64,000 nucleotides of DNA from Lentisphaeria bacterium UBA1732 (GTDB lineage: Bacteria; Verrucomicrobiota; Lentisphaeria; Victivallales; UBA1829). The number at the start of each line of letters is the position of its first letter. Position 1 is the stretch's first letter. Positions 16,596 through 26,689 of this stretch are shown here, piece after piece. The notes under the pieces are model-generated. The model did not search any database. It was given only the letters and a program-made list of their open reading frames with translations, and had not been told where the DNA came from. Where the stretch lies: NCBI GenBank assembly GCA_002315855.1, contig DCIG01000049.1:70095-134094 (forward strand), read 5' to 3'. The translations under genes were made by a program, and so were the position numbers.

Positions 16596-17516
16596 TTACG
16601 CCATGTTCCAGTTTTCCGCCTTCGGCTTGTAATCAGACACTTGTTTGCATCGTTCCGCCACGGATTCATGACATGCCTCTCCCTCATACACGCGTGCCGC
16701 TTTCCCCAGAACCAGCCAGTACGGCGCATCTTTGAAAGGATCATGCAAATCCTGCTTGCAGTCGGTCGGAATCGCCTCCGGCACGTTGCATCCCAGTCCT
16801 GCCCCGGCGACCGCCTCGCACATCCATTGCAGGGCGATATTGGACAATCCTGCCTCCTTGTATCCGCCGCCCACATCGCTGTGAACTCCGGCGAACCAGA
16901 TTTGCGTCAGTTTGGTCGTTCCGTTTTCGCGCCACTTCATCACCGGGAATTTGGTGCGGCATTCATCCAGCGACATGCCGTGATACGCGTTTTCCACGAT
17001 TTCCGGCAGTTCTTCATCGTGGTATTTGATGTTCGGGATAATGCTTTTCACAATATCCCACACTCCGGCGAATGCTATTTTCGCCACAGGCTTTGTCGCA
17101 ATCTTCCCCAAATCAGGCTCATCGGGATTCTTCACAAAACAATCCACCGCCTCATCACAGTATCGGAAATCTTCAGGTATCCCGCACATTGCCAGCAGCC
17201 AGCAGAATACATGCACCGTGAATGCGCCCCGGCTGAATCCGTACAGTGCAATCTCCACATCCCCGACTTCTTTCTTGAATTGTGCCAATTCACGGTATGC
17301 TTTCTTGATATTTTCAATAATCCCCACACCCGCCATATTCCCGCACATGACATCATACTCTTTTCCTCCGGGACCGGATAGATACAGCGAATACGAATCG
17401 GTCTCTTCATCAAAAGGCTCGCACATCTGATACAGTTTGTATACGTTTGACGGATTTTCCGCTTTGGGGCCGTTGGAGGTCCCGTCAAAGAAAATCGACA
17501 TGACATGTTGTCTCAT
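16596..17516 (-). CDS. DUF2235 (Tle1-like) alpha/beta hydrolase
   Basis: The 306-residue protein opens with MSIFFDGTSNG, carries the nucleophile motif GFSRGAF (Gly-x-Ser-x-Gly type, near residue 94), KIAFAGVWD and GVHSDVGGGY. This is the DUF2235 set found in Tle1-type phospholipases of type VI secretion and in related intracellular proteins. No signal peptide is present. It starts 17 bp after a lipoprotein gene with a good AAAGGAG site, so the two form a pair. No secretion genes lie nearby, so an effector role is only one option; a housekeeping lipase is another. Confidence 0.75.
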   Translation of the reverse strand: MRQHVMSIFFDGTSNGPKAENPSNVYKLYQMCEPFDEETDSYSLYLSGPGGKEYDVMCGNMAGVGIIENIKKAYRELAQFKKEVGDVEIALYGFSRGAFTVHVFCWLLAMCGIPEDFRYCDEAVDCFVKNPDEPDLGKIATKPVAKIAFAGVWDIVKSIIPNIKYHDEELPEIVENAYHGMSLDECRTKFPVMKWRENGTTKLTQIWFAGVHSDVGGGYKEAGLSNIALQWMCEAVAGAGLGCNVPEAIPTDCKQDLHDPFKDAPYWLVLGKAARVYEGEACHESVAERCKQVSDYKPKAENWNMA

Positions 17517-17533
17517 TGTCTGCTCCTTTTATC

Positions 17534-17971
17534 TCAATTTGCGTTTTTCGGTTCCACTGGCAGATATTCGATTCGCATTGGCACATACGTCCCGAAGGAA
17601 AGCACCGCCAGCAGGGAATCCCAGTAGGTGATATGATACGTTACAGACTTGTTGTACCCGTCTCCGACAAAATCCGTCCCGTTGGTAATCACATAGCCTG
17701 CCTGTTCCGCTTCGCTCATCGTCGCCGGAAAATGCGTTTCCCCCTTTTGCAGACTTTTTCCTTTCGTATTCCAGAATGATCCGTGTGCATCCACGGTATA
17801 GCAATGGTCCTGACTTGCTTTCACCCGCACACTCGGATATTCCACGCTCATTTTCACCGTGGTGCATCCCACGCAAAGCATCAAGGTGATGAATACGCCC
17901 GCAGTCAATCCCGCGAAAACCGCAGGTACCGCGATTTTCCATGTACATCTTGATTTCTTCGTCTGTTCCAT
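17534..17971 (-). CDS. small lipoprotein with Bor-like C-terminus, partner of the DUF2235 hydrolase
   Basis: The 145-residue protein has a basic start, a membrane segment (about 11-32) and a lipobox-like LCVGC with the acylated Cys at residue 36. The C-terminal stretch SLLAVLSFGTYVPMRIEY resembles the end of phage Bor-type lipoproteins, where a similar GLLGFITLGIYTP segment occurs; this likeness is from memory and short. Immunity proteins of Tle lipases are often periplasmic lipoproteins, so an effector-immunity pairing is possible but unproven. A promoter (18038-18065) lies upstream. Confidence 0.6.
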   Translation of the reverse strand: MEQTKKSRCTWKIAVPAVFAGLTAGVFITLMLCVGCTTVKMSVEYPSVRVKASQDHCYTVDAHGSFWNTKGKSLQKGETHFPATMSEAEQAGYVITNGTDFVGDGYNKSVTYHITYWDSLLAVLSFGTYVPMRIEYLPVEPKNAN

Positions 17972-18037
17972 ATTGAATCATTGCGCCTTTCTGTTTGGGG
18001 TTGCCTGTGCTGCACATCGGAATGTATCGAACAATTA

Positions 18038-18065
18038 ACAGTAGCATCAAATCTTCTTTTTTCAA
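18038..18065 (-). promoter_or_regulatory. promoter of the lipoprotein-DUF2235 pair
   Basis: On the minus strand TTGAAA (18060-18065) and TACTGT (18038-18043) with a 16-bp spacer. Confidence 0.5.
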
Positions 18066-18136
18066 GGGGAAAAAGATAGAGTATCTCGATTAATTTGGAT
18101 GGCGGCTGCTCGAAAAATAATCCCCTCCCGCAAATG

Positions 18137-18174
18137 CAAAAAACTCCGGCTGTCAGCAATCTGACAACCGGAGT
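18137..18174 (-). terminator. Rho-independent terminator of the dnaK-groESL run
   Basis: On the minus strand a 14-bp stem with one mismatch (18161-18174 with 18143-18156) and a 4-nt loop is followed by T residues. It lies 35 bp after the groEL stop. Confidence 0.9.
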
Positions 18175-18209
18175 AGTTTTTCTGATCAGGTGCAATCAGT
18201 GCGGATGAA

Positions 18210-19850
<1,641 letters not shown>

Positions 19851-19902
19851 AATTATATTCTCCTGGTTTTTGTTTTTTCGTTAATCTTGCTGTTGTTTTT
19901 CT

Positions 19903-20196
19903 TTAGCCGACGATTGCGAGAATATCGCTGGAATTGAGAATTTTGTATTCTTCATCATCCAGTTTGACTTCAGTTCCGCCGTACTTGCTGGTCAGGACCA
20001 CATCGCCGACCTTGACATCGAAGGCGGAGCGGGTGCCGTCGTCATTCAGCTTGCCGGTGCCAAGCGCAATTACGCGTGCAGACTGCGGTTTCTCTTTGGC
20101 TGTATCCGGGATATAGATGCCGCCCTTCATCTGTTCGACTTCTTCGATTGCCTTCACCAGAACGCGATCGCCCAGCGGTTGAATTTTGTTTGCCAT
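19903..20196 (-). CDS. groES: co-chaperonin GroES (Hsp10)
   Basis: Caps the GroEL chamber. From the ATG at 20196 the protein has 97 residues, typical for GroES, with IQPLGDRVLVKAIE, the mobile loop MKGGIYIPDTAKEKP and the end VKLDDEEYKILNSSDILAIVG. An ATG at 20205 sits only 1 nt from the AAGGAG site, too close for initiation, whereas 20196 is 10 nt away. It lies between dnaK and groEL. Confidence 0.97.
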   Translation of the reverse strand: MANKIQPLGDRVLVKAIEEVEQMKGGIYIPDTAKEKPQSARVIALGTGKLNDDGTRSAFDVKVGDVVLTSKYGGTEVKLDDEEYKILNSSDILAIVG

Positions 20197-20225
20197 GATA
20201 AACATACTCCTTTGGTTTGTTTTGG

Positions 20226-20251
20226 GATGCCTCCGCTTTCACGGAGACATC
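20226..20251 (-). other. stem-loop between dnaK and groES
   Basis: GATGCCTCCG (20226-20235) and CGGAGACATC (20242-20251) form a short hairpin in the dnaK-groES spacer. There is no U-tract on the minus strand, so it is not a terminator for this operon and may be a processing or stability element. Confidence 0.45.
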
Positions 20252-20289
20252 TTTTTGTTTTATTTGATGTGATTGTTGAAATCTTGCAA

Positions 20290-22194
20290 TTATTTTCCGT
20301 CATCCACGACTTCGGCGTCCACAACTCCGTCATCGTTCTTCTGCTGAGACCCGGCATTCGGTGCGCCCTGCGGACCTGCGCCCGGTGCGCCCTGCTGCTG
20401 ATACATGTGCTGTCCGATTTCCATCAGCTTTTCTTCCAATGCCTTGGAATTTGCCTTCATGGCTTCGGTGTCATCATGTTCGATGCTCTTTTTCAGCTTT
20501 TCGATGAGTGCGGTAACCTGCTCCTTGATGTCGCCCGGCACTTTGTCGCCCAGATCCTTCAGCTGCTTTTCGGTGTTGTACACCAGAGAGTCAGCGCGGT
20601 TCTTGACTTCGATTTTTTCCTTCACGGCCTTGTCTTCGGCTTCATGTGCCTTGGCTTCGTTGACCATGCGCTGAATATCCTGTTCGGACAGACCGCTGTT
20701 GGCGGTAATTGTAATCTTCTGTTCCTTGCCGGTTCCCAAATCCTTTGCGGTTACATTCAGGATTCCGTTCACGTCAATATCGAATGCGACTTCAATCTGC
20801 GGAACTCCGCGCGGTGCCGGTGCGATACCGTCCAGACGGAAGCGTCCGATGGTCTTGTTGTCCTTGGCCATATCGCGTTCGCCCTGAAGCACATGAATAT
20901 CGACGGACGGCTGATTGTCTGCTGCGGTGGAGAAAATTTCGCTCTTGCGGGTCGGAATGGTCGTATTGCGTTCAATCAGACGGGTCGTAACTCCGCCCAG
21001 AGTTTCGATACCCAGTGAAAGCGGGGTAACGTCCAGCAGAACGACATCGCCCAGATTTGAATTGCCGCTCAGCACGCCGCCCTGAATTGCTGCACCTGCT
21101 GCCACCACTTCATCGGGGTTCACACCCTTGTGCGGTTCTTTGCCGAAGATGCTCTTTGCGACTTCCTGTACTCTCGGCATACGTGTCATACCGCCGACCA
21201 GAATGACTTCATTGATGGAGCCTGCGGTCAGACCGGAGTCGCTGATGCAGTTGTTGCACGGCTTGCGGGAACGGTCCAGCAGAGGATCGGTCAGCTTTTC
21301 CAGCTGGGCGCGGGTCAGGGTCGTCTGAAGGTGGACAGGTCCGTTTGCGTTCATGCTGATGAACGGCAGATTGATGTCGGAGCTCATGCTGGAGCTGAGT
21401 TCAATCTTGGCCTTTTCTGCGCCCTCTTTCAAACGCTGGAGTGCCTGCGGATCACTGCGGAGGTCAACACCGTTTTCCTTCTTGAATTCTTCAGCCATCC
21501 AGTCCATGATTGCACGGTCGAAGTCATCGCCGCCCAGGTGGGTATCGCCGTTGGTTGCCTTCACTTCAAAGACGCCGTCGCCGATTTCCAGAATGGAAAT
21601 ATCGAAGGTGCCGCCGCCCAGGTCGTACACTGCAATCTTTTCATCTTTGCCCTTGTCCATTCCGTAAGCCAGTGCGGCTGCGGTCGGTTCGTTGATGATG
21701 CGCTTGACATCAAGACCTGCGATACGTCCTGCATCTTTGGTGGCCTGACGCTGGGTGTCATTGAAGTAAGCTGGCACTGTGATGACGGCTTCCGAGATTG
21801 TTTCGCCAAGAAATGCTTCTGCATCCTGTTTCAGCTTCTGCAGAATCATTGCGGAAATTTCCGGCGGAGTATAAGTCTTGCCATTGGCTTCGATGCACGC
21901 ATCGCCGTTGCTTCCGGCAACCACTTTGTACGGTACGCGGGAGATTTCATCCTGCACTTCTGCAAACTTGCGCCCCATGAAACGCTTGATGGAGAAAATT
22001 GTATTTTTCGGGTTCGTTACAGCCTGACGTTTGGCTGTCTGCCCCACAAGTCGTTCACCGTTCTTTGTGAATGCGACAATTGACGGCGTCGTATTGGCGC
22101 CTTCTGCATTCGGGATGATTTTGAATGTATTGCCGTCCATGACAGCCATGCAGCTGTTGGTAGTACCGAGGTCGATTCCAAGAATTTTGCTCAT
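20290..22194 (-). CDS. dnaK: chaperone protein DnaK (Hsp70)
   Basis: ATP-driven Hsp70. The 634-residue protein is complete: IGIDLGTTNSCMAVMDG-type phosphate loop at the N-terminus, INEPTAAALAYG, YDLGGGTFDISILEIGDGVFEVKATNGDTHLGGDDFD, VGGMTRMP, the substrate-binding domain from about residue 390 (LLDVTPLSLGIETLGG), a helical lid, and a Gly/Gln-rich tail ending in EVVDDGK, the site bound by co-factors. It heads a dnaK-groES-groEL run, whereas dnaJ and grpE are 12 kb away. AAGGAGA precedes the ATG. The promoter region holds a sigma-54-type site. Confidence 0.98.
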   Translation of the reverse strand: MSKILGIDLGTTNSCMAVMDGNTFKIIPNAEGANTTPSIVAFTKNGERLVGQTAKRQAVTNPKNTIFSIKRFMGRKFAEVQDEISRVPYKVVAGSNGDACIEANGKTYTPPEISAMILQKLKQDAEAFLGETISEAVITVPAYFNDTQRQATKDAGRIAGLDVKRIINEPTAAALAYGMDKGKDEKIAVYDLGGGTFDISILEIGDGVFEVKATNGDTHLGGDDFDRAIMDWMAEEFKKENGVDLRSDPQALQRLKEGAEKAKIELSSSMSSDINLPFISMNANGPVHLQTTLTRAQLEKLTDPLLDRSRKPCNNCISDSGLTAGSINEVILVGGMTRMPRVQEVAKSIFGKEPHKGVNPDEVVAAGAAIQGGVLSGNSNLGDVVLLDVTPLSLGIETLGGVTTRLIERNTTIPTRKSEIFSTAADNQPSVDIHVLQGERDMAKDNKTIGRFRLDGIAPAPRGVPQIEVAFDIDVNGILNVTAKDLGTGKEQKITITANSGLSEQDIQRMVNEAKAHEAEDKAVKEKIEVKNRADSLVYNTEKQLKDLGDKVPGDIKEQVTALIEKLKKSIEHDDTEAMKANSKALEEKLMEIGQHMYQQQGAPGAGPQGAPNAGSQQKNDDGVVDAEVVDDGK

Positions 22195-22254
22195 AGTATG
22201 TTCTCCTTGAATTGGATGTTTGTTGTTTTTGTTTTGGTTTTACGCTTTCTGTAT

Positions 22255-22271
22255 AGCAATCATGATGCCAA
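22255..22271 (-). promoter_or_regulatory. sigma-54-type (-24/-12) promoter of dnaK-groESL
   Basis: On the minus strand TTGGCATCATGATTGCT has GG and GC exactly 10 bp apart and ends in TTGC as in the consensus. Transcription would start near 22243, giving a leader of about 50 nt. Confidence 0.7.
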
Positions 22272-22330
22272 CTTTTATCTTTCTCACCCGTTTGACCTCA
22301 TTCCCTGCCTTTTTCCCTCATTTTTCCCCG

Positions 22331-22407
22331 GTATCTCACCATGGCACAGTGTCTCGTCTCATGTCACAGTGCCGCTTTTTGTGTCATCCTGTCTCACTTT
22401 TGTGCCA
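22331..22407 (-). promoter_or_regulatory. phased heptamer array upstream of dnaK (candidate enhancer)
   Basis: On the plus strand TGTGTCA (22380), TGTCTCA (22390) and TGTGCCA (22401) follow each other at 10 and 11 bp. Next to them lies an inverted repeat with arms GGCACAGTG (22343-22351) and CACAGTGCC (22365-22373) that holds further TGTC-type half sites. The three phased heptamers are about 109-136 bp upstream of the -24 element. Confidence 0.55.
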
Positions 22408-22555
22408 TCTTTTATCATTTGGCGCATTTGCCTTTTTTGAATGAAAATTTTCGTTCTCGTTTGATTTTTCCTTTTTTGGTTGTACATTTTCTACATCTTT
22501 CACTCTTTCACATGGGAATTTCTTGCATTCCCGACATAAACGGAGATCTTTCATC

Positions 22556-23872
22556 ATGTCCGGCATTTTCAAAGCATACGATATTCGCGGGATTTACCCG
22601 GAACAGCTCAACGAAGCTCTCGCAGAAAAAATCGGACGCGCGTATGTCGCGTTCACTGGCGCAAAAAAAGTGGTCATCGGGCGCGATATGCGTCCTCATT
22701 CCATTCCGCTGTTCCATGCCCTTGCAAAAGGTATCACGGCACAGGGTGCCGATGTCATTGACCTCGGTCTTTGCTCCACTCCCATGTCCTATCATGCAAA
22801 TGGCAAACTGAAAGCCGATGGCAGTATCATGATTACCGCTTCCCACAATACCGCCGAATGGAATGGTTTCAAACTCTGCCGCGCCAATGCGGTTCCCATC
22901 AGCGGCGTTACCGGAATTGCCGATATTCAGAAACTTGTCGAAGACGATAATTTCGTTCCTGCCGCACACACCGGCACCATTTCCGCATACGATATTTCAG
23001 GCGAATACCGCTCGTTCCTTCGCTCCTACGTCAAAATGGATCGCAAGCTCAAAGTCGTTGTCGATTATGCCAACGCCATGGGCATGTATGAATTTGCCGG
23101 AATCAAAGACCTTTTTGAGGTCATTCCCATGTACGAAGGTTTGGACGGCACATTCCCCAATCATGTGGCAAATCCCCTCCAGACAGATACCCTTGATGCC
23201 ATTCGCAAAAAAGTCGTGGAAGTCGGCGCTGACTTCGGTGCCGCATTTGACGGGGATGCCGATCGATGCGGTTTCATTGACGACAAAGGCGAAATCATCC
23301 CCATGGACCTCTTCACCGCGCTGATTGCCATGGATATTCTGGCGGATGGTCCGGCGACCATTCTCTACGACCTCCGCAGCAGCTGGTCGGTCAGAGAAGC
23401 CATTGAGGCTTGCGGCGGCAAAGCCTGCATGTCCCGCGTGGGTCATGCTTTTATCAAGAATCAGATGCGTCAGGAAAACGCCATTATGGCGGGCGAACTT
23501 TCCGGACACTACTACTTCCGCGAAAACTTCGTTGCGGAATCCCAGGGCCTTGCCATCATCAAACTTGCCAACCTCATTTGCAAGAAAAATCTCCCGGTCA
23601 GCGAGCTGGTCAAACCCCTCAAGAAATATTTCCAGAGCGGCGAAATCAACTCCAAGGTCGCAGACGTGAAATCCATCCTCGACAAAATCCGCTCCAAATA
23701 CGCCGATGGACACATGTTTGAACTCGACGGGATCAGCGTGGAATACGCCGACTGGTGGTTTAACGTCCGTGCATCCAATACCGAGCCTCTTCTCCGCCTC
23801 ATCGTGGAAGCAAAAGACAAAGCAGCGATGGAAGCCAGACGCGATGAGCTTCTCTCCCTCATCCGGGGATAA
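22556..23872 (+). CDS. phosphomannomutase / phosphoglucomutase
   Basis: Interconverts hexose 6- and 1-phosphates, giving mannose 1-phosphate for ManC or glucose 1-phosphate for RmlA. The 438-residue protein starts MSGIFKAYDIRG, has the phosphoserine motif TASHN (Ser96), the metal loop DGDADR (residues 232-237), the sugar-specific GELSGHYYF and the phosphate-binding RASNTEPLLRL near the end. The ATG at 22556 is preceded by GGAG; an in-frame ATG at 22523 would add 11 residues. It is the first gene of the plus-strand sugar-nucleotide region and is closed by its own terminator. Confidence 0.93.
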   Translation: MSGIFKAYDIRGIYPEQLNEALAEKIGRAYVAFTGAKKVVIGRDMRPHSIPLFHALAKGITAQGADVIDLGLCSTPMSYHANGKLKADGSIMITASHNTAEWNGFKLCRANAVPISGVTGIADIQKLVEDDNFVPAAHTGTISAYDISGEYRSFLRSYVKMDRKLKVVVDYANAMGMYEFAGIKDLFEVIPMYEGLDGTFPNHVANPLQTDTLDAIRKKVVEVGADFGAAFDGDADRCGFIDDKGEIIPMDLFTALIAMDILADGPATILYDLRSSWSVREAIEACGGKACMSRVGHAFIKNQMRQENAIMAGELSGHYYFRENFVAESQGLAIIKLANLICKKNLPVSELVKPLKKYFQSGEINSKVADVKSILDKIRSKYADGHMFELDGISVEYADWWFNVRASNTEPLLRLIVEAKDKAAMEARRDELLSLIRG

Positions 23873-23890
23873 GCTGCTCCGTATTTTCGC

Positions 23891-23925
23891 AAAACGCCGG
23901 AACACTTCTCTGCTCCGGCGTTTTC
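23891..23925 (+). terminator. terminator after phosphomannomutase
   Basis: AAAACGCCGGA (23891-23901) pairs with TCCGGCGTTTT (23914-23924) and ends in a short T-run. Confidence 0.7.
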
Positions 23926-23954
23926 ATAAGATTCTGAAAGAAGAATAACCTCAC

Positions 23955-24605
23955 ATGATACGTCTCATCGGCTTTGATTTGGACGAAACCATCGGCAATT
24001 CCGTTCCGCTTTGCATCGAATGTTTCCGCCGGGCTCTCGAACCTTTTGCGGGGAGAGTCCTGCCCGACCATGAAATCACCGCAAACTTCGGTCTGAGCGA
24101 AATCGGGACTTTTATGCGCATGGTTCCGGACCATATCAGCGAGGCGTATGAGAGTTATATCGCTTGGTATCTCGAACTCCATCCCGTGATGTGTCCTGCT
24201 CCGTTTCCCGGCATTCCCGAACTTCTCTTCAGCCTCAAAAATTCGCAAATCCCCCTCGTCCTCATTACGGGCAAAGGCGACCTCTGCTGTGAACTGACCT
24301 TGAATCAATACGGCCTCGGCACATTCTTTGATGCCGTCCGTACCGGTGATCCGGTCAAATCCAACAAAGCCGCCAATATGCGTTCTCTCCTCGCTCAGTA
24401 TCATTGCTCCCCCTCGGAAATGCTTTATATCGGCGATGCTCCCTCCGACATCACCGCCAGCCGCGAATGCGGCGTAACCTGCCTTTCTGCGGCTTGGGCG
24501 CCCGGTGTTGATCTTGCGGTTCAGCAGAATCTGAATCCGGACAATATCTGCCGTACCGTTTCCGAACTCGTTCAGCGTCTTCATGACCTGGGAATTCAGT
24601 TCTGA
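23955..24605 (+). CDS. HAD-superfamily phosphatase (phosphoglycolate phosphatase-like)
   Basis: The 216-residue protein has HAD motif I GFDLDETIGNS (DxDET rather than DxDGT), motif II LITGKG, a Lys in motif III and motif IV IGDAPSDITASRECG, with an alpha-helical cap between. This is the Gph/PGP subgroup layout; the substrate cannot be named from sequence. It sits between phosphomannomutase and rmlB but has terminator and promoter around it, so a link to sugar-phosphate metabolism is only suggested by position. Confidence 0.8.
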   Translation: MIRLIGFDLDETIGNSVPLCIECFRRALEPFAGRVLPDHEITANFGLSEIGTFMRMVPDHISEAYESYIAWYLELHPVMCPAPFPGIPELLFSLKNSQIPLVLITGKGDLCCELTLNQYGLGTFFDAVRTGDPVKSNKAANMRSLLAQYHCSPSEMLYIGDAPSDITASRECGVTCLSAAWAPGVDLAVQQNLNPDNICRTVSELVQRLHDLGIQF

Positions 24606-24645
24606 CATCATTTGCACAAAACTTCATTGATTCCCCTTTTTTGAC

Positions 24646-24674
24646 TTGCATTTTAAATTCGGGTGTGATATAGT
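24646..24674 (+). promoter_or_regulatory. promoter of the rmlB operon
   Basis: TTGCAT (24646-24651) and TATAGT (24669-24674) with a 17-bp spacer, about 30 nt upstream of a strong AGGAGG site. Confidence 0.65.
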
Positions 24675-24711
24675 TATTTGCTAAACTTTATTTACAGGAG
24701 GAATGTACCTT

Positions 24712-25776
24712 ATGAACCGAATTATTGTAACAGGCGGAGCCGGTTTTATCGGGTCAGCAGTTGTGCGTCATATCATCAATGGTACTGCTGATTCAGTTTG
24801 CGTAGTTGATAAACTCACGTATGCCGGAAATCTCGAAAACCTTGCTTCCGTTGCAGACTCTGATCGTTTTCGCTTTGAAAAAGTCGACATTTGCGACAAG
24901 AACGAACTTGACCGTGTTTTTGCCTCGTTCAAGCCCACTCATGTGATGCACCTCGCGGCGGAAAGCCATGTCGACCGCTCCATTGATGGTCCCGGCGAAT
25001 TTATTCAGACCAATATCGTTGGCACATATACTCTGCTTGAAGCCGCCCGGAAATATTTCCACACCCTCGACGATGCGGGAAAAACCGTCTTCAAATTCCA
25101 CCACATTTCCACCGATGAAGTGTTCGGCGACCTCAATGGCCCTGAAGATTTCTTCCGTGAGACCACACCCTATGCTCCCAGCTCGCCTTACAGTGCCAGC
25201 AAAGCATCCAGCGATCATCTGGTTCGTGCATGGCGCCGCACGTTCGGTCTGCCCACCGTGGTAACCAATTGCTCCAATAACTACGGTCCTTATCACTTCC
25301 CCGAAAAACTGATTCCGCTGGTCATTCTTCATGCTCTGGACGGCAAGGAACTCCCCGTTTACGGCGAAGGTCTGCAAATCCGCGACTGGCTGTATGTGGA
25401 AGACCATGCCCGCGCTCTGTACCTCGTAGCCACAAAAGGCGTCCCCGGCGAAACCTACAACATCGGCGGACACAATGAAAAGAAAAACATTGAGGTCGTA
25501 AAGACCATTTGCGCCCTGCTTGATGAACTTCGTCCGCGTCAGGACGGCAAATCCTATGCCGGTCAGATTGTCCATGTGAAAGACCGTCCCGGACACGACC
25601 TGCGTTATGCCATTGACCCCTCGAAAATTGCCCGTGAACTCGGCTGGACTCCGCAGGAAACCTTTGAAAGCGGCATCCGCAAAACCGTCTTATGGTATCT
25701 CGAACACAAGGACGACTGGTGCGCCCATGTCCTGAATGGTTCGTATCAAATGGAACGCTTGGGAACAGGAGAATAA
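24712..25776 (+). CDS. rmlB: dTDP-glucose 4,6-dehydratase RmlB
   Basis: Converts dTDP-glucose to dTDP-4-keto-6-deoxyglucose in the cytoplasm. The 354-residue protein has the NAD-binding VTGGAGFIGSA, AAESHVDRSID, the active-site pair HHISTDEVFGD and SPYSASKASSDHLV (YxxxK), NCSNNYGPYHFPEKLIPL and RDWLYVEDHARAL. The ATG at 24712 lies 10 nt after AGGAGG; an ATG at 24703 is too close to it. rmlA follows after 2 bp. rmlC and rmlD are not in this run, so the final sugar need not be rhamnose. Confidence 0.96.
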   Translation: MNRIIVTGGAGFIGSAVVRHIINGTADSVCVVDKLTYAGNLENLASVADSDRFRFEKVDICDKNELDRVFASFKPTHVMHLAAESHVDRSIDGPGEFIQTNIVGTYTLLEAARKYFHTLDDAGKTVFKFHHISTDEVFGDLNGPEDFFRETTPYAPSSPYSASKASSDHLVRAWRRTFGLPTVVTNCSNNYGPYHFPEKLIPLVILHALDGKELPVYGEGLQIRDWLYVEDHARALYLVATKGVPGETYNIGGHNEKKNIEVVKTICALLDELRPRQDGKSYAGQIVHVKDRPGHDLRYAIDPSKIARELGWTPQETFESGIRKTVLWYLEHKDDWCAHVLNGSYQMERLGTGE

Positions 25777-25778
25777 TC

Positions 25779-26648
25779 ATGAAAGGTATTGTACTTGCAG
25801 GCGGCGCGGGAACGCGTCTTCATCCGATTACACGAGCCGTGTCGAAACAGCTTCTTGCGGTTTATGACAAGCCCATGATTTACTATCCCATCAGCATTCT
25901 GATGCTCGCCGGGATTCGCGATATTCTGATTATCACAACCCCGGAAGACCAGCCGAATTTCATTCGTCTCCTTGGCGATGGACATGATTTCGGCGTCCAT
26001 TTCACCTATGCTGTTCAGCCTCGTCCGGAAGGTCTGGCTCAGGCGTTCCTCATCGGGGAGGAATTCATCGGAAATGATTCCGTGGCTCTTGTCCTCGGCG
26101 ATAATATCTTCTACGGTGCCAAAATCGGCAATCTGGTCCGCAATGCCGCAAAGAAAACCGATGGCGCAACTGTTTTCGGTTATTATGTCAGTGATCCCGA
26201 ACGTTTCGGAGTTGTTGAGTTCGATGCAGATATGAAAGCACTTTCCATCGAGGAAAAGCCTGCCAAGCCCAAATCGAACTACGCTGTAACCGGATTGTAT
26301 TTCTATGATAATGAGGTCGTGAATATCGCAAAAAACATCAAGCCGTCTGCTCGCGGCGAACTTGAAATCACTACCGTCAACAATGAATACCTTCAGCGCG
26401 GCAAGCTCCATGTGGAGCGGCTCGGACGCGGCTATGCCTGGCTTGATACCGGCACGCATGAATCCATGCTGGATGCCGGAAACTTTATTCGCACCATTGA
26501 AACCCGTCAGGGGCTTCAGGTCGCCTGCTTGCAGGAAATCGCCTACGAAAATGGCTGGATGACGAAAGATGAAGTCAGAGCAAGCGTTGTCCCGGACCTG
26601 CTGAAAACAAATTACGGACAATATCTGCTGAAAATGATTGAGGACTGA
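25779..26648 (+). CDS. rmlA: glucose-1-phosphate thymidylyltransferase RmlA
   Basis: Makes dTDP-glucose from dTTP and glucose 1-phosphate. The 289-residue protein carries the nucleotide-binding LAGGAGTRLHPITRAVSKQLLAVYDKPMIYYP, the VLGDNIFYG metal region and the YAWLDTGTHESMLDA block. AGGAG precedes the ATG and overlaps the end of rmlB. It matches the usual length of 290. The reaction feeds RmlB directly. Confidence 0.97.
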   Translation: MKGIVLAGGAGTRLHPITRAVSKQLLAVYDKPMIYYPISILMLAGIRDILIITTPEDQPNFIRLLGDGHDFGVHFTYAVQPRPEGLAQAFLIGEEFIGNDSVALVLGDNIFYGAKIGNLVRNAAKKTDGATVFGYYVSDPERFGVVEFDADMKALSIEEKPAKPKSNYAVTGLYFYDNEVVNIAKNIKPSARGELEITTVNNEYLQRGKLHVERLGRGYAWLDTGTHESMLDAGNFIRTIETRQGLQVACLQEIAYENGWMTKDEVRASVVPDLLKTNYGQYLLKMIED

Positions 26649-26689
26649 TTGCGCCTCTCTTTCGCTCAAGGACACTAAGGACAACAAGA

